This document shows positions 1 through 5,427 of a DNA stretch of 6,690 bases, piece by piece (position 1 is the first letter of the stretch; each line of letters begins with the position of its first letter). The stretch covers positions 1-6,690 of the forward strand of contig JAMOUF010000239.1 in NCBI GenBank assembly GCA_027068245.1, written 5' to 3'. Made by a program: the position numbers and the translations under genes. The notes below the pieces were generated by a model. It was not told the origin of the DNA. It saw only the letters and a list, made by a program, of their open reading frames with translations, and searched no databases. Source of the DNA: Campylobacterales bacterium. Lineage in GTDB: Bacteria; Campylobacterota; Campylobacteria; Campylobacterales; Nitratiruptoraceae.

Positions 1-321
1 ACTCCCCCAGAGGCCAGATTCAGCATCTATATGAACCATCCAGTAAAAAGAGTCAAGGAGCACGCCAAACGGTTTTTCAACGACAAAACCCTTGCGATGA
101 CGGCCGAGTTTTTGGAGATAGCGAAAAAGTATGGCTACCATCCGGTAACGTTGGCGGTAGCTTACAGCAAGCATTTCGATTTTGTGGCCTCGACCATTAT
201 AGGAGCTCGTAAAGTGGAGCAGCTCGATGCCTCTTTGGCCGCTGCAGATGTGAGACTAAGCAGGGAGATTTTAAAAGAGCTTAGCAAGCTGCAGCAAAAA
301 TATTGCTACCCTATGGGGTAG
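1..321 (+). CDS. Aldo/keto reductase, C-terminal part (5' end outside window)
   Basis: The frame is open from base 1 to the TAG at 319-321, so this is the last 106 codons of a longer gene; the ATG at base 31 is internal. The visible protein matches the last part of the aldo/keto reductase TIM barrel. A PEARF-type stretch is followed by an alpha-helical segment (EIAKKYG), then a VTLAVAY segment, and then STIIGARKVEQLDASL. The last is the family's C-terminal signature (T-I-x-G-A-[RT]-x-x-E-Q-L), which in known members contacts the NADP(H) phosphate. Family members reduce aldehydes or ketones with NADPH in the cytoplasm; the substrate cannot be told from this fragment, and the catalytic Asp-Tyr-Lys-His tetrad lies upstream of the window. 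The gene converges on the next one with no spacer between stop codons. The family call is firm, the substrate unknown. Confidence 0.85.
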   Translation, partial: TPPEARFSIYMNHPVKRVKEHAKRFFNDKTLAMTAEFLEIAKKYGYHPVTLAVAYSKHFDFVASTIIGARKVEQLDASLAAADVRLSREILKELSKLQQKYCYPMG

Positions 322-322
322 C
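296..322 (-). terminator. Rho-independent-type terminator of the minus-strand gene
   Basis: On the minus strand the sequence GCTACCC-CATA-GGGTAGC (322 down to 305) forms a perfect 7-bp stem with a 4-base loop. It is followed by AATATTTTT (304 down to 296). The stem begins inside the stop codon of the minus-strand gene and lies wholly within the last codons of the aldo/keto reductase gene. On the plus strand the hairpin is not followed by a T run, so it should act mainly on the minus-strand transcript. Confidence 0.6.
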
Positions 323-1344
323 TACTCCCAGCAGCTATCATAATCTGAGGTTGGTTTGGGAAGTTTGGATGTATCGGTGGTAATCTCTCCACGATAAGGG
401 TTCTTTTGAATAGCAGATTCACCTATCGCGTTGTCGGTTTTGCAAAGATAGTCTATTTTGGTTGTTTTATTGTTTTCCACAGTTTTATAAATCACGCATC
501 CGTTTTTGTAACCCACAGGCTCCAGGTAGATATTGAAATAGACTTTTTGGTTATATGAATCAAAAAGATAGCTTTTGCCTTCTATTATTACAAAATAAAC
601 CGGTGCTGGATTTCCACTAAGATCATCGTCGCTTAACAGTTGGCTACAAAAAATCGTATGAGTTTTACCGTTATATGAATATGTTTGGGATGTAGGTTTG
701 TTGTATGTGGTACTATCTGCGTTACTCCACTCTCCACTAAAAGTTTGATACCCAAAGTAATAATCCTCCTGCTCTTTAAGCAAGGGCACACCGATGCCTC
801 TGGTTTTAAAAGTAATGGTATTATCCTCCTTTTCGATGAAGACTCTTTTTTTCCATCCCTCATCCACATACCATCGAAAGCCACCTTTTGGGTCCGCTCC
901 GATGAGCTTTTTGAAAGATTTGAGCTCTGGATTTACAAGAACCCAGGAGTAGGCCCGATAAGCTTTTGGGTCTTTTGGAAAGTCTATAAAAAGCATATAA
1001 CCTAAAAAGCTCAATCCGGACAGATTATCCGTCTTTTTCCAGCCAAAAGGGTTTTCTTCGGTTATAGGGCTGCCTTTGGATATATAGTAGTTGCCGCTTG
1101 AGAGGCTTTGGTAGACAAATCTCTCTTCATTATCTGTTTGCTTGTTATTGAGGATATAGAGCTTTCCCGAAATTTCAAAAGAGCTGGAGTCCAAAAAATA
1201 CAGGAGTTTATCGCTATAGTGGAGCTTTTTTGCGTAGTTATTCAAGTGATTAAGCCCATCAATGTTTTTATTGTCGAACTTGGGCAGAGGTTCCCAGGCA
1301 AGAAGATATCCAATAAATAGAAATAGAAGAGCAAAGGCTTTCAT
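322..1344 (-). CDS. Predicted exported protein of unknown function, four C-terminal cysteines
   Basis: I do not recognise a family for this 340-residue protein. The N-terminus looks like a signal peptide: a lysine at position 2, a hydrophobic run FALLFLFIGYLLA, and a plausible cleavage after Ala16, giving a mature start WEPLPKFDN. No other membrane span is evident. The mature part is rich in aromatic residues, Asn, Ser and Lys, with many short predicted beta-type stretches. All four cysteines (about residues 233, 283, 301 and 338) lie in the last third, which would suit disulfides in the periplasm; there is no lipobox. The ATG start is supported by AAGGA (minus strand, 1355-1351) six bases upstream. 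It is transcribed divergently from the DUF4139-like gene and seems more A+T-rich than its neighbours, possibly meaning recent acquisition. Coding status is supported by length, signal peptide, ribosome site and terminator. Confidence 0.75.
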   Translation of the reverse strand: MKAFALLFLFIGYLLAWEPLPKFDNKNIDGLNHLNNYAKKLHYSDKLLYFLDSSSFEISGKLYILNNKQTDNEERFVYQSLSSGNYYISKGSPITEENPFGWKKTDNLSGLSFLGYMLFIDFPKDPKAYRAYSWVLVNPELKSFKKLIGADPKGGFRWYVDEGWKKRVFIEKEDNTITFKTRGIGVPLLKEQEDYYFGYQTFSGEWSNADSTTYNKPTSQTYSYNGKTHTIFCSQLLSDDDLSGNPAPVYFVIIEGKSYLFDSYNQKVYFNIYLEPVGYKNGCVIYKTVENNKTTKIDYLCKTDNAIGESAIQKNPYRGEITTDTSKLPKPTSDYDSCWE

Positions 1345-1360
1345 CGTTTATCCTTGTTTT

Positions 1361-1381
1361 TTTATATTAACTTATCTTATA
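1361..1381 (-). promoter_or_regulatory. Candidate -10 boxes for the minus-strand gene
   Basis: On the minus strand TATAAG (1381-1376) and TATAAA (1366-1361) are the best -10-like hexamers upstream of the start at 1344. The first would give a leader of about 25 bases holding the AAGGA ribosome site. There is no clear -35, which is common in Campylobacterota promoters. The choice between the two is uncertain because the whole stretch is A+T-rich. Confidence 0.35.
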
Positions 1382-1409
1382 TTAATACATATTAACACAA
1401 AATTAACAC
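1366..1409. promoter_or_regulatory. Array of ATTAA(C) direct repeats, candidate response-regulator site
   Basis: ATTAA occurs at 1366, 1381, 1391 and 1402, always in the same orientation. The units read ATTAACTT, ATTAATAC, ATTAACAC and ATTAACAC. The last two are exact copies with an 11-bp period and end 10 bp before the -10 box at 1420. Tandem direct repeats of 11 bp placed about 10 bp upstream of a -10 are the known layout of PhoB/OmpR-type activator boxes. That a regulator of this family binds here is inference; no such gene is in the window. Confidence 0.45.
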
Positions 1410-1416
1410 TCTGTTT

Positions 1417-1425
1417 TGTTACAAT
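1417..1425 (+). promoter_or_regulatory. Extended -10 promoter of the DUF4139-like gene
   Basis: TGT-TACAAT forms an extended -10 element (TGn plus a hexamer one base from consensus at 1420-1425). The region where a -35 would lie (about 1397-1402) has no TTGACA-like hexamer and instead overlaps the ATTAACAC repeats, which suggests activator dependence. The predicted start point near 1432 leaves a very short leader with AAGGAG at 1432-1437 five bases before the ATG. Confidence 0.5.
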
Positions 1426-1442
1426 GAAAAAAAGGAGAAGCC

Positions 1443-2615
1443 ATGAGAAAATTTCTTACCGCCCTTTTGCCGGCGCTGGCTCTTATGGCCGGGGATGTGA
1501 CCGTATACAACTCCCAGGCCCTCATCAGCCAGAGCGTAAAACCCAAAGGTTCCAAAGTCTTTTTACCCCAATGCGTCGTACCGGATTCCATCTATACCGA
1601 GGCGAAGAGCTACAGGTTTTTGAAAAAAAGCTCCATCGAAGATGCCCTAAGACCTCTTATCGGCCGGGAAATCCGCTTTTTAAAGAATAAAAAAGTGATA
1701 AAAGGCAGGCTAATTGGCCTCTCTCCACTCATCATCCAGGCCGATAGGATATACTGGGACGTGGCTTTGAAGGATATAGTTATAAAGAGTCTGCCAAAAG
1801 ATTTCGCACCCATGCCCACGCTTATCCTGCCAGGCATAAAAGAAACTACCCTTCGCTATATCTGCAAAGGGGTGAGGTGGAAGTCGGTCTATCATATGGA
1901 TTTGGATAAAAAGCTTCATATAAAAGGGCTTATACAGATAACTTCCCCACACCATTTTAAAAACGTGCGGGTAAAGGTGGTGGCCGGGGATGACTCTGCC
2001 ATTACTCCCGTATATCTGAAGTCAAGGGCCGTATCGGCCGTAGCAGGAGCACCAAAACCCGTTGGCGGCAGGTATGTTTACGAGATATCGGGGCGGTGGG
2101 ATTTGAACGGGGAGAGCTTTTTGCCCTATATCGATGAGAGTATCCCTTTCAAACAGGTTTTCAAAGTCCGGTTCTCTAACGGTTTTGCTGCAAAAATTGA
2201 AAAAAAAGCGGGCAGATACATAGTTTTCAAAAGCCCAAAACCACTGCCAAAGGGGAGGGCATTTATCTATAAAGATGGGCTGCTTCTTCATACCTCCTAT
2301 CTTTGGGATATTCCAAAGGGCAAAGAGGTGGAGCTCTTCGTCGGAGGCGATTTCGACATAAGAGTGGTAAAAGAGGTTGTCTCTTTGGAAAAGTCCAAGC
2401 GCTTCATCCGCTCCAAAGTTAGATACAGCATATACAATCCAAAGCCAAAAGCGGTGCATATAGATATCGAGGAGCGCATACCCACAACGGCGCTCAAAAT
2501 AAAAGGAGAGTGCCCCTACCGGATTTTAAACGCCTCTTCTTTGCTTATAAAGGCCCAAGTTGCGCCAAAGGCCAGCCTGGAGTGCGACTTTGAATACTAT
2601 CTTCCAAAAAGGTGA
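1443..2615 (+). CDS. Secreted DUF4139-like protein
   Basis: A 390-residue protein with a signal peptide (MRKFLTALLPALALMA, likely cut after Ala16), so probably periplasmic or outer-membrane associated. The middle and end resemble the DUF4139 family. Around residues 138-175 there is a segment of the type L-R-Y-x-C-K-G-V-R-W-K-S-V-Y followed by alternating strands and a loop. Near residues 310-348 there is the family-like ending strand set leading to the EERIPT motif. Residues 70-115 form a small beta-rich unit (IGREIRFLKNKKVIKGRLIG). Well-known relatives are over 500 residues with a central coiled coil; this one has no evident coiled coil. No catalytic motif is visible and the family's function is poorly understood. 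AAGGAG five bases before the ATG fixes the start. It is a monocistron by context, with a divergent gene upstream and a new promoter downstream. Confidence 0.7.
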   Translation: MRKFLTALLPALALMAGDVTVYNSQALISQSVKPKGSKVFLPQCVVPDSIYTEAKSYRFLKKSSIEDALRPLIGREIRFLKNKKVIKGRLIGLSPLIIQADRIYWDVALKDIVIKSLPKDFAPMPTLILPGIKETTLRYICKGVRWKSVYHMDLDKKLHIKGLIQITSPHHFKNVRVKVVAGDDSAITPVYLKSRAVSAVAGAPKPVGGRYVYEISGRWDLNGESFLPYIDESIPFKQVFKVRFSNGFAAKIEKKAGRYIVFKSPKPLPKGRAFIYKDGLLLHTSYLWDIPKGKEVELFVGGDFDIRVVKEVVSLEKSKRFIRSKVRYSIYNPKPKAVHIDIEERIPTTALKIKGECPYRILNASSLLIKAQVAPKASLECDFEYYLPKR

Positions 2616-2625
2616 AAACTCTTAC

Positions 2626-2637
2626 CTATCCGGATAG
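2626..2637. repeat. Perfect 12-bp palindrome
   Basis: CTATCCGGATAG is perfectly symmetric and lies 11 bases after the stop of the DUF4139-like gene, just upstream of the dyads at 2640-2684. It is not followed directly by a T run, so it is a poor terminator and could be a protein-binding site or chance. Confidence 0.3.
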
Positions 2638-2639
2638 AT

Positions 2640-2684
2640 GGCGATAAAAGTTTTAAAAATAGTTGACTTTTTTCGCCAAAAGTC
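2640..2684. promoter_or_regulatory. Overlapping inverted repeats in the recombinase-like gene promoter
   Basis: Two dyads share a central arm. GGCGATAAAAGT (2640-2651) is the inverse of ACTTTTTTCGCC (2666-2677) with one mismatch in 12, separated by 14 bp. GACTTTT (2665-2671) is the exact inverse of AAAAGTC (2678-2684), separated by 6 bp. The second dyad overlaps the end of the -35 box and fills the spacer up to the -10, as an operator would. Twelve-bp inverted arms next to a recombinase gene are also the layout of resolvase subsites. Binding by the downstream protein is inference. Confidence 0.45.
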
Positions 2685-2691
2685 GTATAAT
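2663..2691 (+). promoter_or_regulatory. Sigma70-type promoter of the recombinase-like/ccoG operon
   Basis: TTGACT (2663-2668) and a perfect TATAAT (2686-2691) are separated by exactly 17 bp. This is the best promoter in the window. The predicted start near 2698 gives a leader of about 39 A+T-rich bases ending in the ribosome site. It would drive all five genes to 6597, since no good terminator or second promoter is seen in the short gaps between them. Confidence 0.8.
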
Positions 2692-2736
2692 ACTTTCAAG
2701 TTATAAAAATAATAAATTTTAGTTATAGGATAAGGT

Positions 2737-3360
2737 GTGAACTGTATCTATCTGCGCCGTAGCGAGGAAGGTTGTCCGGTCGCTATGCAAGAGCACGGCA
2801 TAAGAGATTTTATGAGGGTCAAGAACATCCCGGTCGATTGTGAAAAAATCGACAGCTCGCCACTAAACAGGCCCATAGAGGAGCGGGAGGATTTCAAAGA
2901 GTTCATTCACTCCCTGAAAGAGGGCGACAGGATATTCGTTTACGATCTAAGGGTATTTAGTCCCAGGGTGGGCGAACTTATTCAGATATTAAACTGTATA
3001 TTTGAGCATAATTTAACGTTAGTTATAACAAAATACGGTGTAAGTATAAAAAGGGATACTCCCTCCCACCAGGTTATAACACTTTTGAACACCATCCGGG
3101 AAGAGAACAGGGGTTCGGCCAAAATAGGCAGGCCCAAAGGGAGTATATCCAGATCCAAATACGATAAACACAAAGAGGAGATAATCAAGATGATAAAGGA
3201 GGGGAAAAGTGTAAGTGAAATCGCCAAGGAGCTTGGATACGCAAGAAGCTCCATAAGGGATTATATATCATCGCGCAATCTAAAGGAGATAGCGTTGAAA
3301 AAAGAGACTTTGGTAAAAGATATGCCAAAGTCGGAATGTAAAATAAGCGAGAAAGGATAA
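2737..3360 (+). CDS. Serine-recombinase-like protein with resolvase helix-turn-helix, possible domesticated regulator
   Basis: A 207-residue protein starting at GTG, with AGGA at 2727-2730 six bases upstream. Residues 1-105 resemble the resolvase/invertase catalytic domain. YLRRSEE (5-11) fits the Y-x-R-x-S active-site motif with Ser9 as the nucleophile, and KEGDRIFVYDL (61-71) matches the usual G-D-x-[LI]-x-V strand. The following conserved Asp-Arg-x-x-Arg motif is not normal: the sequence is DLRVFSPR, with the arginines (72, 77) spaced too widely. The long E-helix that dimerises and grips DNA is also short: only about 23 residues separate the TP at 108-109 from GRPKGS at 131. Residues 141-180 are a good resolvase-type helix-turn-helix (EIAKELGYARSSIRDYI), followed by a charged tail. 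No inverted repeats of an element flank the gene. It ends 2 bases before ccoG, so it probably serves that operon, perhaps as a transcription factor; retained recombinase activity is not excluded. Confidence 0.75.
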   Translation: MNCIYLRRSEEGCPVAMQEHGIRDFMRVKNIPVDCEKIDSSPLNRPIEEREDFKEFIHSLKEGDRIFVYDLRVFSPRVGELIQILNCIFEHNLTLVITKYGVSIKRDTPSHQVITLLNTIREENRGSAKIGRPKGSISRSKYDKHKEEIIKMIKEGKSVSEIAKELGYARSSIRDYISSRNLKEIALKKETLVKDMPKSECKISEKG

Positions 3361-3362
3361 AG

Positions 3363-4802
3363 ATGGCTTCAACAGCGTCAACACCGAAAAAATCAAAGGC
3401 AAAAGAGTATCTGAAAAACTGGATACCCTACAGGTACAAGCGCTATGTGATGTTTGCTATTATAACCGTCATAGCCCTTGTTTTACCGTTTATAAAGATA
3501 AACGGCAACCACTTCTTCTTACTCAACTTCGACCATATGCAGCTGCATCTGCTTTTTGTAAGATTCGATATGCAAGAGCTCTATTTGATGCCCTTTTTGC
3601 TCTGGATTCTGTTTTTCGGGATATTTTTCATCACCACGCTGGGCGGCCGCGTCTGGTGTGGGTGGGCCTGTCCCCAGACGATATTCAGGGTGATTTACAG
3701 GGATTTGATAGAGACCAAACTTCTACGCCTTAGAAAGAGAATCAGCAACAAACAGATAGAGCCGGATATGAGCAAGCCGGAAAACAAGGTCAAAAAGGTT
3801 ATCGCCATACTTATATGGACTGCGCTGGCGCTTATAGCGGCTGCCGATTTTGTCTGGTATTTCGTGCCGCCGGAGGAGTTTTTCAAATATATCCAGGACC
3901 CTTCCAACCATCCGGTTCTGCTTGGTTTTTGGCTTGGTCTCGCCGCCTTTTTGATAGTGGACGTGGTGTTTATAAAAGAGAACTTCTGTATCTATATCTG
4001 CCCTTACGCCAGGGTTCAGTCGGTGCTATATGACGAGGATACTTTCCAGACGGTATATGACTACAAAAGAGGGGGGCGTATCTATGACGAGCACGGCAAC
4101 CTTATAGTCCACAACAAAAAGGAGCTGAAAGAGCAGAAAGAGGATGCGGAGTGTACCCTGTGCGAATCGTGCGTAAAGGTCTGCCCCACCCATATCGATA
4201 TCAGAAAAGGGATGCAGCTTGAGTGTATCAACTGCCTCGAGTGTGCCGATGCCTGTACCAAGGTGATGGGGGCCCTTGGCAAAGAGAGCCTTGTTAGATG
4301 GACCAGTTACCACGCACTCGAGACCGGCGAGCCTACACGGGTTTTCAGGTTCAGGATTATCGCCTATCTGGTGATGCTGACTATCGCTTTCGTGGCTCTG
4401 TTTTATATGGGGAGCAAAAAGGAGCATATGCTTCTAAACATCAACAGAACCAGCCAGCTTTACAAGATAGAGCCTAACGGGATAGTGAAAAACACCTATG
4501 TATTTTTGTTCCAAAATACGGACAACAAAAAGCACAGATACTATTTCGAGGTGGTAAACAACAAAGATATAAAAATCGCCAGACCCAAAAAGCCTTTTGA
4601 CGTGATTCCGGGTAAAAAGGTGAAAAAAGTGGTGGTGCTGTATACTGATAAAATATTGGTGAAAGATACGACCAAAGATGTGCCTATTCCTATCAAGATA
4701 AAGGCCTACGCGGTGGACGACCCAAAAAAGATAGTCGTTTACAGAGATACCATATTCGTTTTCCCAAGATGGGATATCTATCAAAAACATATCAAAAAGT
4801 AG
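3363..4802 (+). CDS. ccoG: Cytochrome c oxidase accessory protein CcoG (FixG/RdxA family)
   Basis: A full-length 479-residue CcoG. Membrane spans are likely near residues 28-46, 74-93, 145-168, 184-204 and 331-349. Between them are family landmarks: GGRVWCGWACPQ (94-105, Cys99/Cys103) and ENFCIYICPYARVQS (206-220, Cys209/Cys213). A dicluster ferredoxin-like loop follows, with C264-x2-C267-x2-C270-x3-C274-P and C288-x2-C291-x2-C294-x3-C298, enough for two [4Fe-4S] clusters. The end (about 375-470) is the Ig-like C-terminal domain, probably periplasmic. CcoG is needed for assembly of cbb3-type cytochrome oxidase, and the Rhodobacter protein is reported to reduce Cu(II) for copper insertion. No ccoNOP genes are in this window. 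AAGGA sits five bases before the ATG and overlaps the end of the upstream gene, so translation of the two is likely coupled. Confidence 0.96.
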   Translation: MASTASTPKKSKAKEYLKNWIPYRYKRYVMFAIITVIALVLPFIKINGNHFFLLNFDHMQLHLLFVRFDMQELYLMPFLLWILFFGIFFITTLGGRVWCGWACPQTIFRVIYRDLIETKLLRLRKRISNKQIEPDMSKPENKVKKVIAILIWTALALIAAADFVWYFVPPEEFFKYIQDPSNHPVLLGFWLGLAAFLIVDVVFIKENFCIYICPYARVQSVLYDEDTFQTVYDYKRGGRIYDEHGNLIVHNKKELKEQKEDAECTLCESCVKVCPTHIDIRKGMQLECINCLECADACTKVMGALGKESLVRWTSYHALETGEPTRVFRFRIIAYLVMLTIAFVALFYMGSKKEHMLLNINRTSQLYKIEPNGIVKNTYVFLFQNTDNKKHRYYFEVVNNKDIKIARPKKPFDVIPGKKVKKVVVLYTDKILVKDTTKDVPIPIKIKAYAVDDPKKIVVYRDTIFVFPRWDIYQKHIKK

Positions 4803-4821
4803 CGGGCTTTTGCCCCCTGCT
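4801..4821 (+). other. Small intergenic hairpin after ccoG
   Basis: GGGC-TTTT-GCCC (4804-4815) forms a 4-bp G+C stem that can be extended by AGC/GCT (4801-4803 with 4819-4821) across a 3-base bulge. The next bases are ATATAGGAGG with no T run, so it is unlikely to terminate. It may affect mRNA stability between ccoG and the next gene, or be chance. Confidence 0.25.
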
Positions 4822-4825
4822 ATAT

Positions 4826-4836
4826 AGGAGGAGGGG
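4826..4836 (+). promoter_or_regulatory. Very strong ribosome binding site
   Basis: AGGAGGAGGGG is longer and closer to the anti-Shine-Dalgarno complement than any other site here. It serves two adjacent ATGs, at 4837 (5 bases from AGGAGG) and 4840 (8 bases). It suggests high or independent translation of the small metal-cluster protein compared with ccoG. Confidence 0.7.
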
Positions 4837-5193
4837 ATGATGACAGTAGCGATGCCGGTTAAGACGGCTAAAGAGGATACGGCGATATCGCCGCTTTTTG
4901 GACATGCCAAATATTTCGCCTTTGCCAAAGATGGCAAAATAGTTATAGAGAAAAACCCCTATGACGGGGGCACTGCGGTAGTGGACTGGCTTTTGGACAA
5001 AGGGGTCGACGTGGTGGTAACCCAGCATATAGGGCTAAAACCCTATATCCTTCTGGCTCAAAACGGTGTGGAGTGCTACTATCCGGGTGAAGGCAGGGTG
5101 ATAGTGAAAGAGGCTCTTGAGAATATGGATAAAATGGAAAAAATCACCGAGTCCAATATAGAGAAGTTCGCCAGACACTCCCACAAACACTAA
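4837..5193 (+). CDS. NifX/NifB-C-type (dinitrogenase FeMo-cofactor biosynthesis domain) protein
   Basis: A 118-residue cytoplasmic protein that is almost entirely one domain of the Nitro_FeMo-Co (NifX/NifY/NifB C-terminal) type. Diagnostic parts are SPLFGHAKYFAFA (18-30), equivalent to the family's S-x-x-F-G-x-A-x-x-F, then GGTAVVDWLLDKGVDVVVTQHIG (44-66) and ILLAQNGVECYYPGEG (71-86). Known relatives bind iron-sulfur or iron-molybdenum clusters and pass them to partners. No nitrogenase genes are in the window, and stand-alone copies are widespread in non-fixers, so a nitrogen-fixation role is not implied. The end reads HSHKH (114-118), a possible metal-binding tail added to the usual domain. 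Its place just after ccoG, which carries [4Fe-4S] clusters, suggests a role in metal or cluster handling, which is inference. Start at 4837 or 4840; both fit the ribosome site. Confidence 0.88.
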   Translation: MMTVAMPVKTAKEDTAISPLFGHAKYFAFAKDGKIVIEKNPYDGGTAVVDWLLDKGVDVVVTQHIGLKPYILLAQNGVECYYPGEGRVIVKEALENMDKMEKITESNIEKFARHSHKH

Positions 5194-5197
5194 GGAG
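5192..5197 (+). promoter_or_regulatory. Ribosome binding site that fixes the start of the 71-residue gene
   Basis: AAGGAG at 5192-5197 lies five bases before the ATG at 5203. An in-frame GTG at 5197 begins inside this site and so has no room for its own, which argues for the ATG. The same AAGGAG-5-ATG layout is used by the next gene (5417-5422 before 5428). Confidence 0.8.
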
Positions 5198-5202
5198 TGA
5201 GT

Positions 5203-5418
5203 ATGAAAGAGGGGTTTAACGAATACGGCGAGCCCACGCTGGAGCGGATGGACGACTACAGGGGCACCGCCTCCAAGCAGAAAAAAAGCGTTATCAGGTG
5301 GGTGATAATTAGCGGCCTGATTCTTGGCGTTTTCTATGCGGCCGCCAGGTATTACTTCTGGGATGCGGGTGAGAAGGAGCTAAATATCCCGCAACAGGAG
5401 AAGATAAAACACTTTTAA
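5203..5418 (+). CDS. Small single-span membrane protein of unknown function
   Basis: A 71-residue protein starting at ATG 5203. An acidic N-terminal part (about 1-24, with EYGEPTLERMDDYRG) and a basic patch (KQKK, R) are followed by one clear membrane span, roughly residues 31-49 (VIRWVIISGLILGVFYAAA). A short polar tail ends in QQEKIKHF. The basic patch before the span predicts an N-in topology with the last 20 or so residues in the periplasm. I recognise no family and see no cysteine, so no haem or cluster ligand pair. It sits 9 bases after the NifX-like gene and 9 bases before the flavoprotein gene, so it is surely co-transcribed. It could be an anchor or assembly subunit for the flavoprotein or for the oxidase matured by CcoG; that is a guess from position. 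Confidence 0.75.
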   Translation: MKEGFNEYGEPTLERMDDYRGTASKQKKSVIRWVIISGLILGVFYAAARYYFWDAGEKELNIPQQEKIKHF

Positions 5419-5427
5419 GGAGCTGTT

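Noticed and set aside
31..33. ATG as start of a 96-residue gene
   Set aside because: The frame is open to base 1 and the upstream residues continue the aldo/keto reductase match, so this methionine is internal.
1364..1410. FNR/CRP-type site (TTAAC-N4-GTTAA or TTGAT-N4-ATCAA)
   Set aside because: All TTAAC units point the same way; no inverted partner at the required spacing.
1262..1690. Plus-strand open frame of 142 residues spanning the divergent control region
   Set aside because: It overlaps both the start of the minus-strand gene and the signal peptide of the DUF4139-like gene in other frames and has no ribosome site.
2699..2727. Direct repeat AGTTATA 22 bp apart in the operon leader, with GTTATAAC copies at 3022 and 3073
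   Set aside because: AGTTATA also occurs inside several unrelated genes as common Ile/Val codons, and the leader is very A+T-rich, so chance is the simpler reading.
2616..3362. Invertible segment or transposon carrying the recombinase-like gene
   Set aside because: No terminal inverted repeats, target duplication or invertible promoter flanks are visible, and the gene is tightly joined to ccoG.
4434..4937. Open frame of 167 residues on the minus strand
   Set aside because: Antisense to the CcoG C-terminal domain and to the NifX-like gene start, both well supported.
5197..5199. GTG start for the small membrane protein
   Set aside because: It overlaps the AAGGAG site itself; the ATG at 5203 has ideal spacing.
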